In this document: positions 15,386-24,467 of the stretch, piece by piece
How positions within the stretch are numbered: the stretch's first letter is position 1
Layout: every line of letters starts with the position of its first letter
Assembly: GCA_965218055.1 (NCBI GenBank)
Contig: CBDCKA010000002.1
Coordinates: 2,294,001-2,358,000 of the forward strand
Length of the DNA: 64,000 nt
Direction: 5' to 3'
Source: CBDBKE01 sp965218055
GTDB lineage: Bacteria > Acidobacteriota > Terriglobia > JAJPHL01 > JAPKYU01
The notes under the pieces: model-generated
What the model was told of the DNA's origin: nothing
Database searches by the model: none
What the model saw: the letters and a program-made list of their open reading frames with translations, nothing else
Program-made: the position numbers and the translations under genes

Positions 15386-16644
15386 TTGAGGTTAAACACC
15401 TTGCGCACGATGTCCACCACCCTGAGGCTATCAGGGTGCTGGGCCACCGACTTCAAATGGGTCATCGGCTCATGGAGGATTTTGTTGATGATGCCGCGGG
15501 TCAGCGTATCCACTGCCTGCTCCTGCTCGGGCGACAGCGACCCCAGCTTGCCGCGCAACCGTTCCACCTCCCCGCGCCGGATTTCCTCCAGGTGCGCCTG
15601 CAGGGAGACGATAGTGGGCACCACCTCCAGGGACTTGATGTGGGCCAGGAAGCGGTCCACCTCGTGCTCGATCAGTTGCTCGCCGCGCTCAGCTTCACGC
15701 CGGCGCTCCAGCCGGTTGGCCTCGACCACCTGTTCCAGGTCGTCAATGTCGTAGAGGAAGATGTTGTCAATCTTGTTCAGCTCCGGGTCAATATCGCGCG
15801 GCACCGCAATGTCAATGAAGAACATCGGCCGGTTCTTGCGTTTGGTCATCAGGCGCGGGCCGTCGCTCTTCGTCACAATGAAATGGGGCGCCCCGGTGGA
15901 GCTGATCACGATGTCGGCCTCCGCGATCGTCTCCGACAGCTCTTCGAAGGGCACGGCCCGGCCGCCGAACAGCGCGGCCAGTTCCACGGTCCGGTCGAAA
16001 CTGCGGTTGGCGAGCAGGAGGGTGGCGGCGCCGCCGTGTAACAGGTGCCGGACGGCCAGCTCCGACATCTCGCCGGCGCCAATAACCAACACAGTCTTGC
16101 CCTCGAGCGAGCCGAAGATCTTGCGGGCCAGCTCCACGGCTGCATAACTGACCGAAACGGCTGCTTGACCGATCCCGGTCTCGCTGCGGATCTTCTTGGC
16201 TACGCTGAAGGCGCGACTCATCACCTCTTCCAGCAGGCCGGAGGCCGTCCCCACCGCGTGTGCCGCCGCGTAGGCGCTCTTGACCTGACCCAGAATCTGC
16301 GGCTCGCCGACCACCATCGAGTCCAGGCTGGCAGTGACGCGGAAAACGTGGCGGATCGCCTCCCGCTCGCGATAGTGGTAGAGGTAGGGATGGATGCTGG
16401 CCAAGGGCAGGCCGTTGTAGTCGGCCAGGAAGGAGTGCAACGAATGTTCCAGCTCCCCGGAGGGTTCGCCGCGGGCAAACACCTCCACCCGGTTGCAGGT
16501 GGAAAGGATCAGGCCCTCGCGCACGCTGTCGTAATGCCGCAGCGCCTCCAGCGCTCGGGGAAGCGCCGCCTCCGGGATGGCCAGTTGCTCCCGAACTTCC
16601 ACCGGCGCCGTCTTGTGGTTGAGCCCGATCAGGGCAAAGTTCAT
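15382..16644 (-). CDS. hemA: Glutamyl-tRNA reductase
   Basis: Reduces glutamyl-tRNA to glutamate-1-semialdehyde with NADPH, the first step of C5-pathway haem synthesis. The catalytic Cys lies in LILSTCNRVEVF (near residue 50), the NADPH fold in VLVIGAGEMSELA, and a C-terminal dimerisation helix is present. Start set at ATG 16644 (MNFALIGLNHKTAPVEVRE, the conserved family start), giving 420 residues. The longer open frame upstream overlaps the neighbouring gene and is not conserved sequence. Confidence 0.96.
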   Translation of the reverse strand: MNFALIGLNHKTAPVEVREQLAIPEAALPRALEALRHYDSVREGLILSTCNRVEVFARGEPSGELEHSLHSFLADYNGLPLASIHPYLYHYREREAIRHVFRVTASLDSMVVGEPQILGQVKSAYAAAHAVGTASGLLEEVMSRAFSVAKKIRSETGIGQAAVSVSYAAVELARKIFGSLEGKTVLVIGAGEMSELAVRHLLHGGAATLLLANRSFDRTVELAALFGGRAVPFEELSETIAEADIVISSTGAPHFIVTKSDGPRLMTKRKNRPMFFIDIAVPRDIDPELNKIDNIFLYDIDDLEQVVEANRLERRREAERGEQLIEHEVDRFLAHIKSLEVVPTIVSLQAHLEEIRRGEVERLRGKLGSLSPEQEQAVDTLTRGIINKILHEPMTHLKSVAQHPDSLRVVDIVRKVFNLK

Positions 16645-16649
16645 CGTCT

Positions 16650-17450
16650 TTACCGGAACGAGTGAAGTCCGCTGTTGGCGCCCCAGGTCACCACAGCGGC
16701 CAAAAAGCCGGCGATAGCAAAGTAGGCGGCCTTGCGCCCGCGCCACCCGGCGGTCCAGCGGGTGAAAATCAGTGCCAGGTAAATCAACCAAGTCACAAAC
16801 GAAAGCGCTATCTTGGGATCGAGCTGCCAGCCCCTACCCCACTCGGCGGACGCCCACAGCGCGCCGCTGACAATCCCCAGCGTCATGAAGGGGAAACCGA
16901 GCGCCAGGGTCTTGTGAGCCAGATCATCCAGTTGCTCGAGGGGCGGCAGGCGCTGGGATAGGGCCCGGGGCTTCTTGGATTTCAATTCCCGCTCCTGCAG
17001 CAGGTACATCAGCCCGGCTACGAAGGTCACAAACAGCAGGGCGTAGCCGACAAACAGCAGCAGAACGTGCAGGTAAAGCCAGCTGCTGCGCAACAGGGGG
17101 CTCGCTACCCGAGGCGAACTGCCCACAGCGGCCGACAGCGTCAGCATGAATACCAGCGGGAAGATGAACACACTCAGAGCTTCGAATCGATAGCGCCAGT
17201 ACGCCAGAAGGAAGGCGCACGTAATGGAAAAGGCCAACAGGGAGACCGACTGGTGAAAGTCGGTGGCCAGAAAATGCCCGACCGCCACGGCCTGTTCCAC
17301 CAGCGAAACCAGGTGAAAGACGGCGCCCAGCAAGATGGCGCCTAGCGCAAAGCGGAACAGCTTGGCGCGGCGAGTCAATACGGTCAGCAGCGCATGCGCC
17401 AGACCCAGCGAATACAGCACCAGACTGACACGCAGCCAGAACAAGCTCAT
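16650..17450 (-). CDS. CcsA/HemX-like cytochrome c assembly membrane protein
   Basis: An integral membrane protein with about eight hydrophobic segments. The WWD-like loop is GALWASAEWGRGW near residue 205, and His residues sit in conserved positions (FHLVSLVEQ, DFHQSVSLL, YLHVLLLFVGYAL). Such proteins handle haem for cytochrome c maturation (CcsA) or regulate HemA levels (HemX). Position directly upstream of hemA, five bases apart, fits either. ATG 17450 is chosen; an in-frame start six codons upstream is possible. Confidence 0.85.
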   Translation of the reverse strand: MSLFWLRVSLVLYSLGLAHALLTVLTRRAKLFRFALGAILLGAVFHLVSLVEQAVAVGHFLATDFHQSVSLLAFSITCAFLLAYWRYRFEALSVFIFPLVFMLTLSAAVGSSPRVASPLLRSSWLYLHVLLLFVGYALLFVTFVAGLMYLLQERELKSKKPRALSQRLPPLEQLDDLAHKTLALGFPFMTLGIVSGALWASAEWGRGWQLDPKIALSFVTWLIYLALIFTRWTAGWRGRKAAYFAIAGFLAAVVTWGANSGLHSFR

Positions 17451-17607
17451 CGATACGGCTCCTGCCAAACCTCATTATAGTCCAGGGTGCCGACGCCAGG
17501 TTCGGCTCCCCAGGCTGGGGGGCCGCGCGGCCAGGGCAGCAACTTCCCCGCCGTCGGCTTGTGAGGCTGGGAGATGGACCTGGTTGACCGGGGGATCTAG
17601 GAGTTGA

Positions 17608-18417
17608 CTAGAGTTTCAGCAGTTCTCGCAGGCGCTTGGTCTGGGCCCGGCTGACGGGGATCTCGGTTTGCTTACGGTCGTCCACCCGCAGCATGTAGCT
17701 GCTTTTGAACCAGGGTACGACCTCTTTTATTTTGTTGATGTTGACCAGGTAGGAGCGGTGGACCCGCCAGAAGATGTTGGAGTCTAGTGCTTCCTGCAAG
17801 TCTTCGATCGTGCGGTAGTTGGAAATGCCCTCCAGGTTTTGGGTCACCACCGTGATCAGGCCGTCCTCAATCGTGGCGTAAATGACCGCGCTGGAATCGA
17901 CCAGTAGGAGCCGGTTCTGGGTCTTCACCAGCAACTTGGTAGGTTGGGGAGAGCGAACTTGCACGCTGCGCAGGAGGGCTTGGAAGTGTTCGGCAGGGGT
18001 CGCCTGGGTTTCCAGGCGCGCCCGGGCACGTTGGACGGCGCCGGCCAGACGCCCTTTGTCGAAAGGCTTCAGCAGGTAGTCCACTGCGTTAACTTCAAAA
18101 GCCTGAACGGCATACTGGTCGTAGGCGGTCGCAAAGATAATGTGCGGCAGTTTTGCTTTCTTCCCGACCAGCTCCTTAATGACGCCAAAGCCGTCCAGGC
18201 CGGGCATTTGCACGTCGAGAAACAACAGGTCCGGCTCGTATTCGGTGATTAGCTCAACGGCCTCTAGCCCGTTCTGCCCTTGAGCCACCAGGTCGATTTC
18301 CGAGTGCGCTTTCAGCAGGTAGGCGAGTTCTTCACGAGCCAATTGCTCATCGTCGACGATGATCGTGGGGATGGTAAAGGCAGGGGCGCTCTTTTCCGTG
18401 CGCACGGAAGCTTTCAT
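17608..18417 (-). CDS. LytTR-family response regulator
   Basis: 269 residues. A receiver domain comes first, with acidic residues in VDDEQLAREEL, the phospho-acceptor Asp in LLFLDVQMPGLDGFG and the Lys in LLKPFDKG. A LytTR DNA-binding domain follows (LVKTQNRLLLVDSSAVIYATIEDGL ... WRVHRSYLVNINKI). ATG 18417 is chosen; the open frame extends upstream without conservation. No histidine kinase is adjacent, so it is an orphan regulator here. Target genes are unknown. Confidence 0.93.
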   Translation of the reverse strand: MKASVRTEKSAPAFTIPTIIVDDEQLAREELAYLLKAHSEIDLVAQGQNGLEAVELITEYEPDLLFLDVQMPGLDGFGVIKELVGKKAKLPHIIFATAYDQYAVQAFEVNAVDYLLKPFDKGRLAGAVQRARARLETQATPAEHFQALLRSVQVRSPQPTKLLVKTQNRLLLVDSSAVIYATIEDGLITVVTQNLEGISNYRTIEDLQEALDSNIFWRVHRSYLVNINKIKEVVPWFKSSYMLRVDDRKQTEIPVSRAQTKRLRELLKL

Positions 18418-18681
18418 GTCCAGGGCCTCCCAGAGCCGCCCAAGCGGCCGGTAGAAGCTAAAAGTATACTGGGAAAGGGAAAACCTACACAAGGCGGGAA
18501 AATGGGCTCGAATCGGCCCGTATCGAAAATGAAACTTCGGAGCCTGAATCTTGTTTACCAGCAGGGCGGAAGGGCCTATTCTGGTTTTGAGCCTACCGGC
18601 GAAGGGTAGCAGTATCAGTTGGGAGGCCGAGCGCCACTTTTGCTACATGGAGAGCAGGCACTCTTGAGGAGGTTCCAAAAA

Positions 18682-19665
18682 ATGGCACCAGCAGGTTTCC
18701 GGCTCCTGTGTGTTGTTGTCTTGCTGAGTTCGCCGATGGTTCTGGCGCAGGTCACGCCTACCTTGAGCTGCAGCGCCGAGCCGGCCAAGGTGTATATCGG
18801 CGAGCTCATAACGCTGAGCTCTACGGCCTCTACGACCAGCGGCCACACGCTGATCTCTGTCTGGGGCACCACCGCGGGGCGCCTCGAGGGCAACGGGCCC
18901 ACGGTGAAGCTCGATACCACGGGCGTGGCGCCGGGGAGCTACACGGCCACGGTGCGCGCCGACGACGGACGGGGCGGCTTTGCTGACTGTACGGTGCATT
19001 TCACGCCGGAGGTACGGCCTCCTCCCAAGCCGCCGGTCGTCTCCTGCTCGAGCGACAAGACCTCGGTCAACACAGGGGAAGTGGTGAACTTGCAGGCCAC
19101 CGCCTCCAGCCCCGACAACCGTCCGCTGAGCTACGGCTGGACGGTATTGGACGGGCAAATTGCAGGCAGCGGCGCCGCCGTCCGCTGGGACACCAGCGGT
19201 TTGCCTGGGGGGACCTACGACGCAACGGGGCGGATCAGCGACGACCGCGGTCTGAGCGTCGACTGCACGGTGACCGTCGACGTCCTGGTGCCGCCGCCTC
19301 CACCCGAGTCGGCTATGCTGGGCGAGTGCGCCTTCCGAGCGCGCTCCTCGCGGGTGAACAACGTTTGCAAAGCCGTCCTGGACGACGCGGCCCTGCGCCA
19401 GCAAAACGAGCCGGGGAGTCGGGCGGTCCTGGTCGGCAGCCAGACCCCTCGCGAGAAGCGGCGCAATCTGGCGGCCCAGCGGTCCAGCAACGTTAAGGCC
19501 TACCTGGTTAAGGAGAAGGGTATTGACGCTGCCATGATTCGGGTGCGTGTCAGCAGCGAAGACGCCGCAAAGGCGCAAGTCTGGCTGGTGCCGGAAGGCG
19601 TCAGCTTGGCCGATGTGCCTGGCAGGGCGGCGCAGGAGCAACCTACAGGGAAGGGCCGCAGGTAG
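18682..19665 (+). CDS. Exported protein with two Ig/PKD-like repeats and an OmpA-like C-terminus
   Basis: The signal peptide LLCVVVLLSSPMVLAQ is followed by two repeats of about 95 residues. Both start with a Cys-Ser-x-(E/D) motif (LSCSAEPAKVYIGELITL and VSCSSDKTSVNTGEVVNL) and end in a D-C-T-V strand, suggesting Ig-like folds with a disulphide. A Pro-rich linker leads to a C-terminal segment (NLAAQRSSNVKAYLVKEKGI) reminiscent of OmpA peptidoglycan-binding domains. GAGGAGGTT lies nine bases before ATG 18682. It is probably periplasmic or outer-membrane-associated; the role is unknown. Confidence 0.75.
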   Translation: MAPAGFRLLCVVVLLSSPMVLAQVTPTLSCSAEPAKVYIGELITLSSTASTTSGHTLISVWGTTAGRLEGNGPTVKLDTTGVAPGSYTATVRADDGRGGFADCTVHFTPEVRPPPKPPVVSCSSDKTSVNTGEVVNLQATASSPDNRPLSYGWTVLDGQIAGSGAAVRWDTSGLPGGTYDATGRISDDRGLSVDCTVTVDVLVPPPPPESAMLGECAFRARSSRVNNVCKAVLDDAALRQQNEPGSRAVLVGSQTPREKRRNLAAQRSSNVKAYLVKEKGIDAAMIRVRVSSEDAAKAQVWLVPEGVSLADVPGRAAQEQPTGKGRR

Positions 19666-19689
19666 GTTCAACCGCCAGTCCCACAGCGA

Positions 19690-21805
19690 ATGATGATCGA
19701 ACGGCCACGGTGGGGACAGCTCCTCACTGTGGCCCCTGCCGCTCGGCGTAGCCCTGTTGTATTCTTCTGGTTTCAAAGGTTCGCGTTGCGCTCCCCCGCT
19801 GCTTGCTTGGCGTTGTTAGTGCTGCTGCTGTCGGCCTCCGGCGCAGCCCAGTGGAACCAGATTGGCCCTTACGGCGGCGACGTGCGCGCGCTGGCCGCCG
19901 ACCCCAGCAATTTCTCGCAACTCTTCCTGGGAACCAGCAACGGACAAATCTACGCTTCCGCCAACGCCGGCCGCTCCTGGATCCGGTGGTCCCAGGTCGC
20001 GCCCGGCGCGGGCTACGTGGTGGACGACATCCTGGTGGATGCCGCCGACCCGAGAGTGATGTACGTGGGAGCATGGCAGGCCGGGGTCAACGGCGGTGGA
20101 GGTGTGTTCAAGAGTACCGACGGGGGGCGCTCCTGGCACGCGCTGCGGGACATGGCCGGCCGATCCGTACGCGCTCTCGTACAGGCTCGCCATCGGTCCC
20201 ACCTGCTGGTGGCTGGAACGCTCGAAGGCGTCTTTCGCAGCAAGGACGCCGGCCGCTCCTGGGAGCGAATTTCGCCCCCCTATCATCCGGAAATCCGCAA
20301 CATTGAGTCGCTGGCGCTGGATCCGCATGACCCGCGGGTGATCTACGCCGGCACCTGGCACCTTCCCTGGAAAACCAGCGACGGCGGTCTGAGCTGGCAC
20401 TCGATCAAGAAGGGTATGCTTGATGACTCGGATGTTTTTAGTGTCCTGGTGGACCGGAGCAACCACCGCAGGGTGTTTGCTTCCGCCTGCTCCGGCATTT
20501 ACCAGTCCAATTCAGCCGGCGCCACTTGGCGCAAGATCCAGGGGATTCCCCATTCGGCTCGCCGAACCCGCGTCCTGCGGCAGGACCCGGTGAACCCGGC
20601 CCTGCTCTATGCCGGTACCACCGAAGGCTTGTGGAAGACCTCCTCGGCCGGGCGCCGCTGGCAGCAGATGACTTCTCCCCGGTTGGTGATCAACGACATT
20701 CTGATTGACCCGCACGATCCTGCCCACCTGTTGCCGGGCACCGACCGGGCCGGGGTGCTGGAATCGGTTGATGGCGGGAAGACCTTTCGCGCTTCCAACC
20801 AGGGGTTCTCCCACCGGCACGTCTCGGGAGCCGCCTTCGATCCGGCCACTGGACGGGTGTATGCGGCCGTGGTCCACGATCGGCAATATGGCGGTGTCTT
20901 CTTCAGCGACGACCGAGACCACTGGCAGCAACTCCAGGCCGGGCTTGAGGAGCAGGACGTATCGGCGCTGGTCTACGCCGGCACGGCCGAAGGCGGGCGG
21001 CTGCTGGCCGGGCTGCGAAACGGGGTGGCGGCGCTCGACCCGGCGGCCAACAAGTGGTCGCCTGCAGGGCGTGTGGTGCTGGGTTGGCAGCCGCCTCCCA
21101 CCCGCCGCGACGCCCAGCCCCGACGGCCGCGCCTGGACTTGCCGCTGAAAGCTGCCGTCCACGATTTTTTTCAGGCCGCGCCCGGCCAGCCCCTTTACGC
21201 GGCGACCAGCACCGGTGTGTTCAACTCCACCGACGCGGGAAGCACCTGGGAGGCTGTCTCCCCCAACTTCAGCGCCACCGCCATCGCTGCCGATGGCGAA
21301 TTTCTGGTGGCCGGCACCCAAACGGGACTGAACCTTAAACGGCGGCCGCCAGTGGTTCCAGATCTACCTGCCCGTGGGAATGGATGAGGTGCTTGTGAAC
21401 GCGTTGGCCGTCCACGGCAAGCGCATCCTGGTGGCCACCAGCGCCGGCCTGTTTCTCTCGACCGACTCCGGCGCGAGATGGCGAAAGAAGGGCCAAGGGT
21501 TGCCCTATGGCGCCGTCTCGTCGGTGCGCATGCACCCTACGAATCCCCGCGAGGTGTACGCCGCTTCGCGCGTCACCGGGACCGTCTACGTGTCTCACGA
21601 TGGCGGCCGGACATTCCGCCCGTTGGAACGTCAAGGGTTGGTGGGAAAGCGTTTGGGGAGCCTCGAAATTCTGCCGCGCAACAGCTCACCCGATCAGTTG
21701 CAACTGCTGCTGGCCGCAGGGTCCCATGGCCTGTTCAGGCGACCCCTGGGGCTTTCCTCCGCAGTTCGGTCGCAGGAAGCCAGCACCGGCCAAAGGGGGC
21801 AGTAG
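19690..21805 (+). pseudogene. YCF48/BNR-repeat beta-propeller exported protein, single-base frameshift
   Basis: The product is rich in BNR/sialidase-like repeats (S-x-D-x-G-x-(S/T)-W, for example STDGGRSWH, SKDAGRSWE, STDAGSTWE) that build a beta-propeller, after a hydrophobic signal segment (CLALLVLLLSASGAAQ). The first frame ends at 21387. The second runs from about 21340 to 21805 and carries the next repeats. Removing one A from the AAA at 21337-21339 restores LNGGRQWFQIYLPVGMDEV across the junction. It may be a real mutation or a homopolymer error. About 705 residues if repaired. These proteins are common secreted components in Acidobacteria; substrate unknown. Confidence 0.8.
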
Positions 21806-21837
21806 CTTTCGCGGGGCAGAACCGTGTCTTGTTCTTC

Positions 21838-24387
21838 CTATTGTAGGAGCGTCTTGGGGCTCTCGCTGCCGTTGCCGTTTTCCGCTTCTTCCGGAATCAG
21901 CGAGGCAGCCGCAATGCGGTCGCCTTCCTCCATTCGCAGCAGACGAACGCCCTGGGTGGAGCGGCCCGCCTGGCGAATATCGGCGGCTTCCAGCCGGATG
22001 ATCTTGCCCTGCTGGGCGATGATCACCACCTCGGAGTTTTCCCGCACATTCAGGATGCTGACCACTTTGCCGTTGCGCTGGGTGGCCTTCACGTTGATGA
22101 CGCCCTTGCCGGCGCGCGATTGCAGCCGGTAGTCGGCCACCGGGGTTCGCTTGCCGTATCCGTTTTCGGTAACGGTCAGGATCAACTCGGTCTCGTCCTT
22201 GTGCCCCTTCTCCAGGCGGACCGCTTCCATGCCAATGAGGCAGTCGCGCGCGCGCAGGTTCATGGCGGTGACGCCACGCGCCTGCCGCCCCATGTGCCGC
22301 ACTTCGCCCTCCGGGAACAGGATGGAGTAGCCTTCCCGGGAGGCGAGGAAAATGTGCTCTGCGCCCGAGGTGAGCTTGGCGCTGATCAGCTCGTCGCCCT
22401 CGTCCAGGGACATGGCAATGATGCCGCGCGCCAACGGGTTGTCAAACTCGGTCAGTGCCGATTTCTTGATGACACCCTGGCGTGTCACCATCACCACGTA
22501 CTTGTCGGGCTGGAATTCCTTGCCCACGTTGAGCAGCGCCGCTACCTTTTCCCCAGGCTGGAGGTTCACCAGATTGATGACGTGTTTGCCTTTGCCCGCC
22601 GTGCCCACGTCGGGGATCTCGTAGACCTTCAACCAGTAGACTCTTCCCCCGGTCGTGAACACCAGGATGTAGCTATGGGTGGAGGCGATGAAGAGGTGCT
22701 CGACAAAATCCTCCTCGCGCGTGCGCATGCCGAAACGGCCCTTGCCGCCGCGCGTCTGGTGCCGGTACGTGGCTATGGGAGTGCGCTTCAAGTAGCCTTT
22801 GTGAGTGACGGTGATGGCCACGTCTTCCTGGGTCACCAGGTCTTCCAGGCTGATCTCGGCCTGCTCGTCCACGATCTGCGTGCGCCGCGCGTCTCCAAAC
22901 TGCTTCTGGACCTCGCGCAGCTCCTGGACGATCACCCGGCGCAGCAGCTTATCGCTGGCCAGGATTTCCAGATAGGACCGGATGCGCTTCTGGAGTTCGG
23001 CCAGTTCCGCCAGCAGCTTTTCGCGCTCCATGGCGGTGAGCCGCTGCAGCTGCAGTTCCAGGATGGCGGTCGCTTGCCGTTCGGTGAACTGGAAGCGAGC
23101 CATGAGCTGCGCACGCGCTTCCTTGGGTGCGGTGGCCGCCCGGATCAGCTTGATGATCGCGTCCAGCTGCTCCAGAGCCTTCTGGAAGCCGAGCAGGAGG
23201 TGCTCGCGCTCGCGGGCCTTGCGCAGGTCGTACTCGGTGCGACGGCGCACCACCTCCAGCCGGTGCTCAATGAACAGATTCAGGGCCTCGACCAGTCCCA
23301 GCTCCTTGGGCTGCCCGTTCACCACCGCCAGCAGAATCATGTCGAAGCTGGTCTGTAAGTCGGTGTGCTTGTAGAGCTGGTTGAGGATGACCTCTGGCTG
23401 CTCGCCCCGCTTCAGTTCAAAGACGATGCGAATCCCGTCGCGGTCGCTCTCATCGCGGATATCGGAGATGCCCTCGATCCTGCGGTCCTGCACCAGCTGG
23501 GCCGCGTGCTTGATCAGCCGGGCTTTGTTGACCTGGTAGGGAATCTCGGTGGCGACGATCAGCTCCCGATCCTTGCCGACGCGCTCCATGGCGGCCTTGG
23601 CGCGCATGACGAATTTGCCGCGCCCGCGCCGGTAGCTTTCCAAGATTCCCGAGCGGCCATGGATGTAGGCGCCGGTGGGGAAGTCGGGCCCCGGCACCAG
23701 CTCGACAATCTTCTCCAAAGGCGTGGCCGGCTTCTCCACCAGCGTCACGGTGGCCTCGATGATCTCCGACAGGTTGTGCGGGGGAATGTTGGTGGCCATG
23801 CCTACGGCGATCCCGGTTGACCCGTTCACCAGCAGGTTGGGGAAGCGCGCAGGTAGGTATTGAGGCTCCTGGCCAGTTTCGTCGTAGGTGGGCCGGAAGT
23901 CCACCGTGTCCCTGTCAATGTCTTGCAGCAGCAGCTCGGCCAACCGGGCTAGCCGCGCCTCGGTGTAACGATCGGCGGCCGGCGGATCTCCATCCACCGA
24001 GCCGAAGTTTCCCTGGCCATCCACCAACGTGTAGCGCATGTTGAAGCGCTGAGCCTGGCGCACGAGAGCCTCATAGATGGGGGCGTTGCCGTGCGGGTGG
24101 AAGGTGCCCATGGTTTCGCCGACAATCTTGGCGCACTTCCGGTAAGCTCGGTTGTGGTGCAGCCCCATCTCCAGCATGGCGTAAAGGATGCGCCGCTGCA
24201 CCGGCTTCAAGCCGTCGCGCACCTCCGGCAGTGCCCGACCAATGATCACGCTCATGGCGTAATCCAGGTAGGAACGCCGCATCTCTTCTTCAATATTGAT
24301 CGGCAGCAGGTTCTTAGGCGGCTGCCCCTGCCCGTTGCCACCTATGCCAGGAAGTTCCGGTTGCTTATTCGGTTCGTTGTCAGTCAT
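21838..24387 (-). CDS. gyrA: DNA gyrase subunit A
   Basis: The DNA-cleaving subunit of gyrase, 849 residues. The catalytic Tyr lies in DRYTEARL near residue 135, with the quinolone-region GDVMG counterpart seen as GETMGTFHPHGN. The C-terminal beta-pinwheel carries a GyrA box read as QTRGGKG, with Thr at the second position instead of Arg of the canonical QRRGGKG. It follows gyrB by 80 bases on the same strand. Confidence 0.98.
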   Translation of the reverse strand: MTDNEPNKQPELPGIGGNGQGQPPKNLLPINIEEEMRRSYLDYAMSVIIGRALPEVRDGLKPVQRRILYAMLEMGLHHNRAYRKCAKIVGETMGTFHPHGNAPIYEALVRQAQRFNMRYTLVDGQGNFGSVDGDPPAADRYTEARLARLAELLLQDIDRDTVDFRPTYDETGQEPQYLPARFPNLLVNGSTGIAVGMATNIPPHNLSEIIEATVTLVEKPATPLEKIVELVPGPDFPTGAYIHGRSGILESYRRGRGKFVMRAKAAMERVGKDRELIVATEIPYQVNKARLIKHAAQLVQDRRIEGISDIRDESDRDGIRIVFELKRGEQPEVILNQLYKHTDLQTSFDMILLAVVNGQPKELGLVEALNLFIEHRLEVVRRRTEYDLRKAREREHLLLGFQKALEQLDAIIKLIRAATAPKEARAQLMARFQFTERQATAILELQLQRLTAMEREKLLAELAELQKRIRSYLEILASDKLLRRVIVQELREVQKQFGDARRTQIVDEQAEISLEDLVTQEDVAITVTHKGYLKRTPIATYRHQTRGGKGRFGMRTREEDFVEHLFIASTHSYILVFTTGGRVYWLKVYEIPDVGTAGKGKHVINLVNLQPGEKVAALLNVGKEFQPDKYVVMVTRQGVIKKSALTEFDNPLARGIIAMSLDEGDELISAKLTSGAEHIFLASREGYSILFPEGEVRHMGRQARGVTAMNLRARDCLIGMEAVRLEKGHKDETELILTVTENGYGKRTPVADYRLQSRAGKGVINVKATQRNGKVVSILNVRENSEVVIIAQQGKIIRLEAADIRQAGRSTQGVRLLRMEEGDRIAAASLIPEEAENGNGSESPKTLLQ

Positions 24388-24467
24388 GGAAAACTCGCTT
24401 CACCTCGTCCGCGTCCCTACGCTTGCTTCCACAGATCTCGGTTGATCTCGACGCGCATCGGAGCGGC

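Noticed and set aside
14438..15754. 438-residue plus-strand frame opposite hemC and hemA
   Set aside because: It is antisense to two well-conserved genes and arises from high GC in the third codon position.
16645..16791. N-terminal extension of hemA (49 residues)
   Set aside because: It overlaps the ccsA-like gene and the conserved family start MNFALIGLNHKTAP is at 16644.
22120..23358. 412-residue plus-strand frame opposite gyrA
   Set aside because: It is a shadow of gyrA with no family features.
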